From Flavobacterium fontis (GTDB taxonomy: Bacteria > Bacteroidota > Bacteroidia > Flavobacteriales > Flavobacteriaceae): a stretch of 64,000 nucleotides of DNA. This document shows, in pieces, positions 35,794 through 45,225 of the stretch. Made by a program: the position numbers and the translations under genes. Location: NCBI RefSeq assembly GCF_900129405.1, contig NZ_FQVQ01000012.1, forward strand, positions 45,912-109,911. The letters are read 5' to 3'. The notes below the pieces were generated by a model. That model saw nothing but the letters and a program-made list of their open reading frames with translations. It ran no database searches and had not been told where the DNA came from. Each line of letters starts with the position of its first letter. Position 1 is the first letter of the stretch.

Positions 35794-36927
35794 CTAAAAA
35801 GAATTTATTACTCGAGTAATGCGTTCGCAATCGTTGTCGGTGAGATTAGACCCTGAAGGCAAACACAGTCCATCGTCAAACAATTGTTCCGCAACTTTCC
35901 CCCCATAATACGGAGCCGAAGCAAATACGGGTTGCAAATGCATGGGTTTCCACAAAGGACGACTTTCTATATTCGCCGCCTCAAGGGCCAAACGCAAATC
36001 TTCGCGGTTTTTTCCTTGACATTGCGCAGAATCAACCACTATAGCCGTTAACCAAAAGTTACAAAAATAATCCGCACTCGGCTCTTGAAAAACGCGAACA
36101 CCCGCTTTGGACTCAAACAAATTCGTATAAAATTCATTCATCTTACGGCGTAAGGCAATATGGCTATTCAAAACCTCCATTTGTCCCCGACCAATTCCCG
36201 CACAAATGTTACTCAAACGGTAATTATACCCAATATGACTGTGCTGATAATGCGGTGCGGCGTCGCGGGCCTGTGTCGCCAAAAAAACGGCATGGTCTTT
36301 TTGGGCTGTGGTGCGGCAAACCAACGCCCCGCCACCAGAAGTAGTGATGATTTTGTTCCCATTAAAAGATAATACACCAAAATCACCAAACGTTCCACAA
36401 AACTGCCCCTTGTAGTGACTGCCCAACGCCTCAGCACTATCCTCAATCAATGGGATATCGTAGGCGCGCGCCAAGGCTACAACCGCTTCTACTTGAAAGG
36501 GCATTCCGTATAAGTGTACCGCGATGATGGCTTTGGGTTTTTTCCCTTTCGCCATTCGATCTTTAATCGCCTCTTCCAAAGCTTGGGGACAAATATTCCA
36601 TGTTACTGGTTCTGAATCCACAAAAATCGGAGTAGCACCTAAATACACAATAGGATTGGCTGAAGCCGAAAACGTCATCGATTGGCAAATCACCTCATCA
36701 CCTGTAGTAACCCCAGCCATAATCAATGCCAAATGTAACGCCGCTGTACCCGAACTCAGTGCCGCCACGGGATAGTGACCACCCAAATACTGCTCTAAAT
36801 CCGATTCAAAACCGCTTACATTCGGACCTAAGGGGGCGACCCAATTGGTATCAAAAGCTTCTTGGACATATTTTTGCTCGTTGCCACCCATGTGGGGCGA
36901 GGACAACCATATTTTTGTATTATTCAT
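35794..36927 (-). CDS. DegT/DnrJ/EryC1-type sugar aminotransferase (PglE-like)
   Basis: This is a 377-residue PLP-dependent aminotransferase. It begins MNNTKIWLSSPHMGGNEQKY. The PLP site includes ALSSGTAALHLAL, ICQSMTFSASANPIVYLGA, PLIEDSAEALGSHYKGQFCG and the Schiff-base lysine in GVLSFNGNKIITTSGGGAL (about residue 190). Together with the 4,6-dehydratase downstream and the PglD-like acetyltransferase (overlap of eight bases), it fits the second step to UDP-diacetylbacillosamine, amination at C4. This assignment rests on context as well as on the family. Confidence 0.9.
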   Translation of the reverse strand: MNNTKIWLSSPHMGGNEQKYVQEAFDTNWVAPLGPNVSGFESDLEQYLGGHYPVAALSSGTAALHLALIMAGVTTGDEVICQSMTFSASANPIVYLGATPIFVDSEPVTWNICPQALEEAIKDRMAKGKKPKAIIAVHLYGMPFQVEAVVALARAYDIPLIEDSAEALGSHYKGQFCGTFGDFGVLSFNGNKIITTSGGGALVCRTTAQKDHAVFLATQARDAAPHYQHSHIGYNYRLSNICAGIGRGQMEVLNSHIALRRKMNEFYTNLFESKAGVRVFQEPSADYFCNFWLTAIVVDSAQCQGKNREDLRLALEAANIESRPLWKPMHLQPVFASAPYYGGKVAEQLFDDGLCLPSGSNLTDNDCERITRVINSF

Positions 36928-37540
36928 GTGCCTTAGTGTATTTTATTATTTTACCTGGATTCCCTACGACCACAGCACCATCAGGTACATCGCGAATGAT
37001 GACCGCACCAGCACCAATGGTACATCCTTTACCAATAGTCACTCCTTGAATTACACAAGCCCCTATTCCGACATGTGTGCCCGAACCAATAGTCACGTTA
37101 CCCGCCAAAGCTACCCCCGGCGAAATATGTACAAAGTCGCCCACCACACAATCATGGTCTAAGGTCGCCCCCGTATTGATAATGCTATGTACTCCCACAC
37201 GCGCATCGGTATTGATCACCACGCCAGCCATGACCACCGTCCCCTCTCCTAGAGTAGCACGTGGGGAAATAACCGCTTGGGGATGAACAGCCGTTATGTA
37301 GGGTCCCGCAAACCGTTGGGCCAAAGCAGCTCGAATAGCATTGTTCCCGATCGAAAAAAGCATCACATAGTTTTGTTTCCAATCAACTTCCTCCGTAGAC
37401 ACCACGGAAACACCATGAATGTGTGGAAATTTAGGACGATCATCACAAATACAATTGACCACGATGCCTTGGGCTTGGAGAATATCCAACACCACTTTGC
37501 CATGCCCGCTGGCCCCATATAAAAGTACTTTAGTTTCCAT
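36920..37540 (-). CDS. PglD/NeuD-family sugar N-acetyltransferase
   Basis: This is a 206-residue acetyltransferase. A Rossmann-like N-terminal domain binds the nucleotide sugar (VLLYGASGHGKVVLDILQAQ), followed by a left-handed beta-helix (VISPRATLGEGTVVMAGVVI, NTGATLDHDCVVGDFVHISP). The histidine of DHDCVVG matches the catalytic base of PglD. It would acetylate the C4 amino group to give UDP-N,N'-diacetylbacillosamine. The gene overlaps the PglC-like transferase by 11 bases and the aminotransferase by eight, so the set 33766-38141 reads as one pathway unit. A second NeuD-like gene lies at 56811-57479. Confidence 0.9.
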   Translation of the reverse strand: METKVLLYGASGHGKVVLDILQAQGIVVNCICDDRPKFPHIHGVSVVSTEEVDWKQNYVMLFSIGNNAIRAALAQRFAGPYITAVHPQAVISPRATLGEGTVVMAGVVINTDARVGVHSIINTGATLDHDCVVGDFVHISPGVALAGNVTIGSGTHVGIGACVIQGVTIGKGCTIGAGAVIIRDVPDGAVVVGNPGKIIKYTKAHE

Positions 37541-38141
37541 GAAACGGTTCTATTGAAGCGGAATCTGCCGCATTGATTCCCTCACGAATGAGGACTTTTT
37601 TGACGGTTTTCATTAAAATTTTTAGATCCAAAAAAAAGGAAATATGATCAACATACCAAACATCGTAAGCAAACTTCTGGTCCCATGAGATGGCGTTTCG
37701 TCCGTTGACTTGAGCCCAACCCGTGATCCCCGGCTTTACTTCATGCCGACGATTTTGAAAAGCATCATACAAATGGAGGTAATGGGTGAGCAAAGGCCGT
37801 GGTCCTACAAAACTCATGTCGCCTTTCAACACATTCCACAGTTGGGGCAACTCATCCAAAGAAGTTTTTCGAACCATGGCACCCACGCGAGTTAACCGAT
37901 CGGCATCGGGCAAGAGCTTCCCCTCTGCATCTTTACGGTCGTTCATGGTTTTGAATTTGTAAATACGAAAAATCTTTCCGTTTTTCCCAGGACGCGCCTG
38001 TATAAAAAAAGGTTTACCCTGATTTACCCAAGCCAAACAAAAGGTCACCAAAAGCAAAATAGGAAGGGCTATCAACAGTCCAAATGCAGCAAACAGTCGA
38101 TCGAAAAAAGGTTTTATGAGATGTTGGTATGCCTTATTCAT
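37530..38141 (-). CDS. Undecaprenyl-phosphate phosphoglycosyl transferase (PglC-like)
   Basis: This is a 203-residue small monotopic phosphoglycosyl transferase. It starts [20 protein letters not shown] from the ATG at 38141 (a TTG at 38150 is less likely), followed by the reentrant membrane helix [18 protein letters not shown]. The conserved tracts are [54 protein letters not shown] and [14 protein letters not shown]. It starts glycan assembly by placing a sugar phosphate, probably diacetylbacillosamine phosphate, on undecaprenyl phosphate. It is the sole initiating transferase found in the window. Confidence 0.92.
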   Translation of the reverse strand: MNKAYQHLIKPFFDRLFAAFGLLIALPILLLVTFCLAWVNQGKPFFIQARPGKNGKIFRIYKFKTMNDRKDAEGKLLPDADRLTRVGAMVRKTSLDELPQLWNVLKGDMSFVGPRPLLTHYLHLYDAFQNRRHEVKPGITGWAQVNGRNAISWDQKFAYDVWYVDHISFFLDLKILMKTVKKVLIREGINAADSASIEPFHGN

Positions 38142-39285
38142 CACGGTCAAAGGTACGATATTCTTCCAAAATGGCTTCCCAAATTACTTGCTGTTCATAG
38201 CGTTGAGTGATCGAGCTGCGGGCATTCGCTTGCATTTGATTTCGTAAATCCAAATCTGTGACCAAAGTATACATAGCCTCAAACAACGGTTGTACGGATT
38301 TTACAGGAACGATCAAACCGTTGACGCCGTGTTCAATAATCTCGTTACAGCCGTTGATATCACTCACAATCGATGGCAACTCCATCGCTCCCGCTTGTAA
38401 TACCACATTCGGAAAACCCTCGCGATAACTGGGAAATACTAGAGCATCGGCTATAGCAAAATAAGGACGGACATCGTTTTGATACCCGGTAGTAAAAATA
38501 TGGGGATGTTCTGCAATCACTTCCAAAGTGGTTGCTTGCAACGGATCCAGTTCAGATTCTAAGGGTCCAACCAACAACAATTGGCAAGCAACACCTTTTT
38601 CATGCAAGGCTTGAAACGCAGCAACCAACTCATGAATCCCTTTGTCGGCTACAAGGCGCCCCACAAAAACAAACACAAAAGCCGAGGATAACCCAAGGGT
38701 TTCTCGTAATTCAGTTAATGTTTCTGCTGAAAAATGAGCTCTTGAAAAATAGGCTGTGGCAATTCCGTTGGAACTCCCAGCCCCAATCACACTCAATTTT
38801 TGGGCAGGGGCCAAACGCTCTTGGATCATAATTTGACACAAAGCCTTGGAATTAGGATAGACTTTGGTGGCACAAAATGCTGTCAATCGTTCTACTGCAT
38901 TCAAAATCAGTCGCTTTATCCCGTTAGCCTCCAACAAAGGCAATCCGGCCACCGTATGTAACCGATGAGGAACACCGGCCAGCCGAGCGGCCAACATGCC
39001 TACCAATCCCGCTTTGGGTGTATGGGTATGAACGATAAAGGGTTTTTCTTTTCGAAAAAAACGATACAATTGATACACCGCTTTCAAATCTTGAAAAGGG
39101 GTTATTTTTCGTGTCATCGAAACGGGATGGCAGCGTACCCCTTCGCGTTTGGCAACACGCTCCAAATAGGAAGCCTCCGAAGACACTCCCACAACCTCAT
39201 AATGCGCGGACATATAACGGAGTTGTCCCTCCAAGAGCTTGTCCAACGAAAGCGGCACTGTGGTAATACGAATGAGCTTTTTCAT
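38134..39285 (-). CDS. Glycosyltransferase family 4 (PglA-like)
   Basis: This is a 383-residue GT4 enzyme. It starts MKKLIRITTVPLSLDKLLEG, with HTHTPKAGLVGMLAARLAGV in the acceptor domain, a combination typical of the PglA/WbpU-like enzymes that add the second sugar to undecaprenyl-linked diNAcBac or FucNAc. The donor domain holds FVFVGRLVADKGIHELV and EGFPNVVLQ, where glutamine stands in for the second glutamate of EX7E, then LPSIVSDINGCNEII. It overlaps the PglC-like gene by eight bases, supporting its role as the second-step enzyme. Confidence 0.88.
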   Translation of the reverse strand: MKKLIRITTVPLSLDKLLEGQLRYMSAHYEVVGVSSEASYLERVAKREGVRCHPVSMTRKITPFQDLKAVYQLYRFFRKEKPFIVHTHTPKAGLVGMLAARLAGVPHRLHTVAGLPLLEANGIKRLILNAVERLTAFCATKVYPNSKALCQIMIQERLAPAQKLSVIGAGSSNGIATAYFSRAHFSAETLTELRETLGLSSAFVFVFVGRLVADKGIHELVAAFQALHEKGVACQLLLVGPLESELDPLQATTLEVIAEHPHIFTTGYQNDVRPYFAIADALVFPSYREGFPNVVLQAGAMELPSIVSDINGCNEIIEHGVNGLIVPVKSVQPLFEAMYTLVTDLDLRNQMQANARSSITQRYEQQVIWEAILEEYRTFDRDE

Positions 39286-40364
39286 AACAAACTTTGGTAT
39301 AAAGCAAGGTAACGATCGACCATTTGGGCACTGTCATACTGTGCGGCACGTGCTAAACACTGGGCAACAATGGTTTCCCGATAGGCAACATCATCTAGCA
39401 ATCGCTGGAGTTTTTGCCCCAAATCATTGGCATCACCATAGGTAAAAAGGACACCCGCACCCGCTACAGAATCGCGAATTCCAGGCACATCCGACGCAAC
39501 AAAAGGTTTCCCAGAGGCCATTCCTTCGATTGCAGCCAAAGAGAGTCCTTCATATTGGGAACTCAATACAACGATATCCGCCGACTGCAACAATTGGGGA
39601 ATGTCGGTTCGAATCCCCAGAAAATGAACACGAGAAGCAACTCCGCATTGAACCGCATGAGCGGAAGCGGCTGCACGATCAGGCCCCTCCCCCACCAACA
39701 GTAAATGCACCGAAGCATCCAAAGCCATCATCGATGAAATGAGGGTTATGGGATCTTTTGGGGGATAAAAACGAGCTACATGAAGCAATACACGGGCGTC
39801 TTCGGGAAGTCCCAAATCGGCTTTGGAGTAGGGCTTGGCTTGACGCAATGTTTTCCCGTCAATACCATTGGGAATGACTTGAATCTGTTCGGCATTCCAC
39901 TGCAAATGCGCTTGTAAATTGGTTTTCACCAATGGAGTTATGGCTACAACACTTCGATAGCGCGCATAGAGCCAGCGGTCAATGAGTTTAAACAACCAAC
40001 GGTCGCGTCGCTTGTTGTGTGTGCTGTGTTCGGTATATACCAAAGGTGGAAATGTCCCGGGCAATAGCGTTGCCAAAGCCGCCCAGTACAACGCAGGAAA
40101 CAAATGCACATGGACAACATCGTAGGCTTTGAGATGGGGCCGAAGCGCAAACAACAACTTCGGATGGTATACGGATGACCGCCCCAAATCAATTAGCTTG
40201 CCTTTACTCATCGATTGTAAATGGGTAAGAAAAGGCGTTTCTGAGCCGTTCAACAACAAAAGGTCTACGGTTATCCCGCGTTGTTGAAGTGCCATGATCA
40301 TATCGACGACTAACTTCTCCGCGCCTCCCGTACCCAATCCATTGATGACTTGAAGAATGCGCAT
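39282..40364 (-). CDS. Glycosyltransferase family 4
   Basis: This is a 360-residue GT4 enzyme. The start MRILQVINGLGTGGAEKLVV includes the glycine-rich loop. The donor domain holds LLHVARFYPPKDPITLISSM, LLVGEGPDRAAASAHAVQ and the EX7E motif EGLSLAAIE, followed by KPFVASDVPGIRD. It overlaps the PglA-like gene by ATGA and follows a GT2 gene by two bases. The layout is similar to the GT4 gene at 1596-2666, though they are not close copies by eye. Confidence 0.88.
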   Translation of the reverse strand: MRILQVINGLGTGGAEKLVVDMIMALQQRGITVDLLLLNGSETPFLTHLQSMSKGKLIDLGRSSVYHPKLLFALRPHLKAYDVVHVHLFPALYWAALATLLPGTFPPLVYTEHSTHNKRRDRWLFKLIDRWLYARYRSVVAITPLVKTNLQAHLQWNAEQIQVIPNGIDGKTLRQAKPYSKADLGLPEDARVLLHVARFYPPKDPITLISSMMALDASVHLLLVGEGPDRAAASAHAVQCGVASRVHFLGIRTDIPQLLQSADIVVLSSQYEGLSLAAIEGMASGKPFVASDVPGIRDSVAGAGVLFTYGDANDLGQKLQRLLDDVAYRETIVAQCLARAAQYDSAQMVDRYLALYQSLL

Positions 40365-40366
40365 AG

Positions 40367-41245
40367 TTAACGGGTTTTAAAACGAATATAAGCATGTAAA
40401 GCACAACCCGGAAGGAAGGCCAAAAATGTCAGTATTGGCCTAGAACTCTTGGTCAGAAGAGAAAAATCACGAGAAAATAAAGCCGAGGAAACCAAATGCA
40501 TGGCTTGTTTAAAATGGTTGGCCAACGAATCGGGATAGCGTAAACGGAGTAATCGGGCGTGGCCAAAGCCTCGGGGACTCACTTTATATTGTCTCAGAAT
40601 CGTATTGGAAGATCCATCGGGTTGGTATTCGACCACACATAAAATGGCATTCGTGTACAACCAAGTATAGTGCTGATCGATTTGTAGGTAAAGTGTTCCG
40701 AGTGGGACCAACTTTTCACCTGGATAGATAGGATATGGGGGAAACTGTCGTGCCACTTGTGTTTTTAAGACCACTTTTTTATCGCCAGTAACCCCTTTTC
40801 GATACAAATCATTTAAGGTGCCGCGCTCCCAATGCTCCGGAATAGCCGTTCCGATGAGCTTCCCTTGGGGATCACAATCCAAACCAATCATCCCAGCACA
40901 ATCCGACGCTTCGAGTTGGGGAAGGTGGGCTAAAATTTGAGCTATAGCATCATCGGGCATATAATCATCCGAATCAATACAAACATTATAGGGTGTTTCG
41001 ATGTGAGCATAAGCGGTATTATGCGCTCCATGCATCCCTTGGTTGGTTTGATAAAGATAGGTAATCGGTATTTTTTGCTCGGCAATCCATCCCGCTACTA
41101 AATCCTTCGTAGTATCTGACGAACCATCATCTACGATGAGCCAACAAAAATCGGAGGCTGTTTGCCGCAACAAACTTTGATAAAGCTGTCCCAAACAGTA
41201 GGCCCTATTGAAAGTGGGCGTAAATACCGTAATTGTTTTTTTCAT
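40367..41245 (-). CDS. Glycosyltransferase family 2
   Basis: This is a 292-residue GT-A enzyme. It begins MKKTITVFTPTFNRAYCLGQ, with WLIVDDGSSDTTKDLVAGW, MHGAHNTAYAHIETPYNVCI and the DXD motif CIDSDDYMPDDAIAQIL. The second half, with GTLYLQIDQHYTWLYTNAIL, matches a subgroup often found next to EpsG-like polymerases. It overlaps that polymerase gene by ATGA at 41242-41245 (shared stop and start bases). The donor sugar is unknown. Confidence 0.88.
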   Translation of the reverse strand: MKKTITVFTPTFNRAYCLGQLYQSLLRQTASDFCWLIVDDGSSDTTKDLVAGWIAEQKIPITYLYQTNQGMHGAHNTAYAHIETPYNVCIDSDDYMPDDAIAQILAHLPQLEASDCAGMIGLDCDPQGKLIGTAIPEHWERGTLNDLYRKGVTGDKKVVLKTQVARQFPPYPIYPGEKLVPLGTLYLQIDQHYTWLYTNAILCVVEYQPDGSSNTILRQYKVSPRGFGHARLLRLRYPDSLANHFKQAMHLVSSALFSRDFSLLTKSSRPILTFLAFLPGCALHAYIRFKTR

Positions 41246-42339
41246 ACCAAAACGACATTTAAGAAATACCCAAATAGAAAATAAAAAAGGATAATGGCGC
41301 CTAAAACGCTATTTTGATTTTTATAAAATTGGTATTTCAACAACGGATAAACCAACAACAACCCCATCATAAACCAAGATAAATAGGCAAATCGATTGGA
41401 GTAGTTGGCACGAATGATCAAAATCCAGAATCCGTTTGCCAACAAGTAGACCGATGTGAGTTGCTGAAATACGGCATCTTGCATTTTTTCTTTAAAAATA
41501 AAATAAGCGCTCGAAAGAACTGCCATGGCACTAAATAGAATAAAATCCCAGCGAAAACCTATTTTCAATTCCACCCCTTCATTGGCTTGATTAAATTCTC
41601 CTAAATACACATTCAAACGTTGGTCTTCACTCAAACCTAATCCCAGGAAAAATCCTTCTAATACACTTCCCAACGCCAAGGACACGGGAATCGAAAGCAC
41701 CCAAAAGGCATAATACATTTTAATGTTTCGGTAATAGGACGTTACAACAAATGCGATAAGAGGTAAAATTAAGGACTTATGAAAAAATAAGGCAATAATA
41801 AACCAGATGTACTTTCGATAGGTTTTGGGTTCAGACAACCCCAGTAAAAAAAGAGAAGCTGCGATGCCATTGCGAATCCCATTCACCCCATAGGGCCAAA
41901 ACGTAAATGAAAATACCAACATCAAAAAGGCATAGCCCCAATACTCTTGAAAAAAACGTTTACACGCGATGTATAAAGGGATAATATATAGGGCAGCGCA
42001 GGTAAAAAAGAATAGATTGGGCGCCCGAAAACCAGCGAAAAAAACCATCATGGATTCAAACAAATACTCCACTTTTCCCTTTGGGGGATTACCATTCATA
42101 ATGTTTACAAACTCGGCGTAGTAGAGAATCATATCCCCAAACCGGTAGTTGACTGGACGTAAGCCCATGTGCAACAACACCAATCCAAACACGAGGAAAG
42201 CCATCCCTGAAATAAATTTTCGGTTGGAAGTTAAGGCTATATCCCGGGTAAAACAGTTGAAAATCACAAGAATACAAATCACCAATGTAAAATGGTAAAA
42301 CAGGTCGGTGTATATCGGTAACGGGACGAGTGTATTCAA
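41242..42339 (-). CDS. EpsG-family polysaccharide polymerase-like membrane protein
   Basis: This is a 365-residue membrane protein with about ten predicted segments. The EpsG family resemblance is in HMGLRPVNYRFGDMILYYAE followed by FEYLF-like VEYLFESMMVFFAG, then FWPYGVNGIRNGIAASLFLL, GLSEPKTYRKYIWFIIALFF and HKSLILPLIAF (the NGIR and HKS motifs). EpsG proteins are thought to polymerise repeat units. The start is a TTG at 42339, as the next ATG is at residue 46. It sits between GT2 and GT4 genes and is the best Wzy candidate for a PglC-started repeat unit. Confidence 0.82.
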   Translation of the reverse strand: MNTLVPLPIYTDLFYHFTLVICILVIFNCFTRDIALTSNRKFISGMAFLVFGLVLLHMGLRPVNYRFGDMILYYAEFVNIMNGNPPKGKVEYLFESMMVFFAGFRAPNLFFFTCAALYIIPLYIACKRFFQEYWGYAFLMLVFSFTFWPYGVNGIRNGIAASLFLLGLSEPKTYRKYIWFIIALFFHKSLILPLIAFVVTSYYRNIKMYYAFWVLSIPVSLALGSVLEGFFLGLGLSEDQRLNVYLGEFNQANEGVELKIGFRWDFILFSAMAVLSSAYFIFKEKMQDAVFQQLTSVYLLANGFWILIIRANYSNRFAYLSWFMMGLLLVYPLLKYQFYKNQNSVLGAIILFYFLFGYFLNVVLV

Positions 42340-42343
42340 GAAT

Positions 42344-43459
42344 TTATCCTTTTTTTTCGATTAGAGTTTGCCAAGATGCCATAACAACAGGCAATTCAAA
42401 ACGACTACTATGCTGGTAGGCGCGAGCCCCCATAGCTTGCCGTTCATGGCTATTGTGAATCACAAAAGTAATATTTTTAAGCATAGTAGCACTATCGCCG
42501 TCGGGAGCCAAAAATCCATCCTCCTTGTGTGTAACAATATGCCTCGGACCTGTGGGACTATCGTAAGCCAAAATGGGCAATCCGACACTTAATGCTTCCA
42601 GCAAAACCATAGGAAAACACTCGGTCCAAGAAGTCATTAGATAAAAAGAATAGTCCAATAAAACCGGCTGTAAACTTGGAACAGGGGTTTTAAAAAAAAC
42701 ATGTTGATCCAGCTGATAGTGTTGAATCAACTGCTGCAACTGAGCGATATACTCGGGTTCTCCTTCGCCATAAATATCCAATTGCCAATCCGGATGCTGC
42801 ACCACTACGTCACGCCACAGGGCAATCATACGTTCAAAACCTTTCACGGGAGCTATACGTCCCGCGGCTATGGCCTTTGTAGCCTTGAGAGACGCTTGTT
42901 GAGGGAAACGTGCCATGGGATTCGGAATCACTACGGTCTTAGCTTGGGGATAAAACGCCACTTCATCGGGATTCAACACCACAACTTTTGTGTATTTTGA
43001 TTCAAAATAGCCATAAAACCGATCCCATAAGCGACGAAAAATTGAAGCCTTTTGGCGACTTTGATGGTAGTAAAAGCGGGAAGAGTGGTATTCTTTAATG
43101 GTTTTTACCTGAGATCCAACGCGAAACGGGGTCCAAAAAAAATCAAAAGCATAGTTACAAACCACCACTACATCGGGAGAACAAGTTTGCAGGGCTTTGT
43201 GCCACCGCCGATAATGTGTAAACACCCGAAAAAAATTGACAGGATGAAAATACGATTTATGGCGCACATAATTGAGCTCTAAATCAATAAGAGATATCGA
43301 TGGATCTAAGGGATAACAGGGCGCTTTACCCATTTGCTCAGTAGTTAATATAGTAACCGAATATCCTAAGGTACGGGCAAAATAATTGGCCTTGAGCGCC
43401 ATCACTTTTTCAATACCGCCGTGTTTATATATCTGATCTGTGGTAAAAAGCACTTTCAT
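42344..43459 (-). CDS. Glycosyltransferase family 4
   Basis: This is a 371-residue GT4 enzyme. It starts MKVLFTTDQIYKHGGIEKVM, with MALKANYFARTLGYSVTILT. The donor domain shows KAIAAGRIAPVKGFERMIAL, LDIYGEGEPEYIAQLQQLI and EX7E ECFPMVLLE, followed by LPILAYDSPTGPRHIV. It is a likely paralogue of the adjacent gene at 43461-44591, which shares the GGxE(K/R)V, LKA and DxPxGP elements. The gene spacing is two bases. The donor is unknown. Confidence 0.88.
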   Translation of the reverse strand: MKVLFTTDQIYKHGGIEKVMALKANYFARTLGYSVTILTTEQMGKAPCYPLDPSISLIDLELNYVRHKSYFHPVNFFRVFTHYRRWHKALQTCSPDVVVVCNYAFDFFWTPFRVGSQVKTIKEYHSSRFYYHQSRQKASIFRRLWDRFYGYFESKYTKVVVLNPDEVAFYPQAKTVVIPNPMARFPQQASLKATKAIAAGRIAPVKGFERMIALWRDVVVQHPDWQLDIYGEGEPEYIAQLQQLIQHYQLDQHVFFKTPVPSLQPVLLDYSFYLMTSWTECFPMVLLEALSVGLPILAYDSPTGPRHIVTHKEDGFLAPDGDSATMLKNITFVIHNSHERQAMGARAYQHSSRFELPVVMASWQTLIEKKG

Positions 43460-43460
43460 T

Positions 43461-44591
43461 TTATTCCTTATTGTCTAAATTTTTAGCGCCAACTACTGAT
43501 TCAAATAAGGCAATCCATTGCTGCCCAACGGTATCCATAGCATATTTTGTGACGTAAGTTCGTGCGTTGGTTCCCCAGGTCTCACGTAAAGAAACGTCGC
43601 CCATCAAGCGGGCCATTCCTTGCGCCAAAGCAGTAACATCGCCCGGAGGAATGACCAGGCCTGTTGTTTCGTGTTGCACCAAATCGCCAGGACCATAGGG
43701 ACAATCAAAAGTAACACAGGGTAACCCATGCGCCATTGCCTCAATCAATACCATGCCAAATCCTTCGTAACGGGAAGACATGACATAAAGGGATGCCTTT
43801 TCGTATTGCGCAGCGATAGCTTTTTGGGGGGGATAAAAATGTACCGATGAACCTATTTGCAAGGCATCAGCGAGGCCTTCCAATCCTTGACTTGCATCCA
43901 ATTTACCATACACCTCCAAACGCCAATCGGGATAATCAGCGGCAATTTGAGCCCAAGCATGAAGTAACATATCGTAACCTTTTTGATACGATTGCTTCCC
44001 CACCGCCAGCACAACCTTCTCCCGTTGACACGATACGGAATCAGGATAAAAAGGCAAGGGATTGGGTATGACGGTCAAATTTGAAATCGGCCATTCCTCG
44101 CGATTACTATCCGTCAACACCACAAAACGGTCAAACCGTGCCGCCAAAAACGTAATAAGTTGTGCTTGAATGCGCTTAAAAAGGCGTGATAACAACCCCT
44201 TTTGTGTTCCTGTAAATACCGCACGTGAAACATGACGTTCATACAACAAAGGCGCTCGTTTTTTTAAAAAAAGAGGGGTCAAAAATGCTTTAAATCCATC
44301 ATCGCACACCAAAATTAATTGGGGCTGAATCGCCTCCACTTGAGCCATCAAGCCTTTGGAATAGGCACGCCAATACGCTATAGGATTTCCACCCACTCGA
44401 ATGGAATGAAAAATAATCTTGGAACTAAAGGGAAAAAAAGGGTGTTGATAGGCTTCATTCAGCACCAAAATATGCACCTCATAGCCTTGGGTATCGGCCA
44501 ACCAAGAGGCTTTCAATGAAAGTACCCGCTCGAGTCCTCCCGAACCATCGATGCCGTTGGTGATATAAAGTAAGCGCGGCTTTACTTCCAT
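43461..44591 (-). CDS. Glycosyltransferase family 4
   Basis: This 376-residue GT4 enzyme starts at the ATG at 44591 (MEVKPRLLYITNGIDGSGGL). A longer start at 44639 would lie within the acetyltransferase gene. The glycine loop GSGGLERVLSLKASWLADTQ mirrors the neighbour at 42344-43459. The donor domain has VVLAVGKQSYQKGYDMLLHA and EX7E EGFGMVLIE, followed by LPCVTFDCPYGPGDLV. The two GT4 genes seem to be a tandem duplication that has diverged. It overlaps the acetyltransferase gene by ten bases. Confidence 0.88.
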   Translation of the reverse strand: MEVKPRLLYITNGIDGSGGLERVLSLKASWLADTQGYEVHILVLNEAYQHPFFPFSSKIIFHSIRVGGNPIAYWRAYSKGLMAQVEAIQPQLILVCDDGFKAFLTPLFLKKRAPLLYERHVSRAVFTGTQKGLLSRLFKRIQAQLITFLAARFDRFVVLTDSNREEWPISNLTVIPNPLPFYPDSVSCQREKVVLAVGKQSYQKGYDMLLHAWAQIAADYPDWRLEVYGKLDASQGLEGLADALQIGSSVHFYPPQKAIAAQYEKASLYVMSSRYEGFGMVLIEAMAHGLPCVTFDCPYGPGDLVQHETTGLVIPPGDVTALAQGMARLMGDVSLRETWGTNARTYVTKYAMDTVGQQWIALFESVVGAKNLDNKE

Positions 44592-45223
44592 TGGATATTT
44601 TCTTGAATTACTTTGGCTGGAACTCCCCCAGCCAAACAATAAGGAGGAATTGAACGAGTAACTACCGATCCCGCAGCAATTACAGCCCCTTCACCAATGG
44701 TTACTCCTTTTAAAATGGTAACATTAGCCCCAATCCAAACATGATCTCCAATGCGAATCGGTTGCGTCATCGTAGATTCCTTACCTACAATGGCATGAGC
44801 ATCAGTATCCCACAGGGTAACATGCTCAGAAATAGCCACTCCTTTTCCGATAACAATTTCTTGAAAACAATGAATTCGTGCATTGCGATTAATATAGCCA
44901 CTACCTAAACGAAGGGTGGCATTTTCCATAACCACAATATGATGTCCTGGATAAATAATAAAATCATCTTCTACCTTGAGAGTAGCGGCGTCGCCCATTT
45001 TTAAAACTCCCACATAAGGCTCGGGTTTACGCATAAACTTACTTAAAAAGAACACCCCTTTTTCAACATGTAGCTGTGCATTGGGATGAATCCCTAGATA
45101 ACATTTCCCCTGAGGAATAAACAATCCCTGGCTGCGATTTCCACGCAAACGCAACAACAGCAATACGTTTACAATACGAATGCTCAACAAGTGTCGAAGG
45201 AGTATTTTAAATCGTAACATCAT
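44582..45223 (-). CDS. Hexapeptide-repeat sugar O-acetyltransferase
   Basis: This is a 213-residue left-handed beta-helix acyltransferase. The hexapeptide repeats are GSGYINRNARIHCFQEIVIG, ISEHVTLWDTDAHAIVG, VWIGANVTILKGVTIGEGAV, then AAGSVVTRSIPPYCLAGGVP, the standard end of the maltose/galactoside acetyltransferase group. The active-site histidine is likely in DTDAHAIV. The N-terminal 50 residues are basic and may contact the membrane. It probably acetylates a sugar hydroxyl on the growing glycan. Two ATG codons in a row occur at the start. Confidence 0.88.
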   Translation of the reverse strand: MMLRFKILLRHLLSIRIVNVLLLLRLRGNRSQGLFIPQGKCYLGIHPNAQLHVEKGVFFLSKFMRKPEPYVGVLKMGDAATLKVEDDFIIYPGHHIVVMENATLRLGSGYINRNARIHCFQEIVIGKGVAISEHVTLWDTDAHAIVGKESTMTQPIRIGDHVWIGANVTILKGVTIGEGAVIAAGSVVTRSIPPYCLAGGVPAKVIQENIQWK

Positions 45224-45225
45224 AC

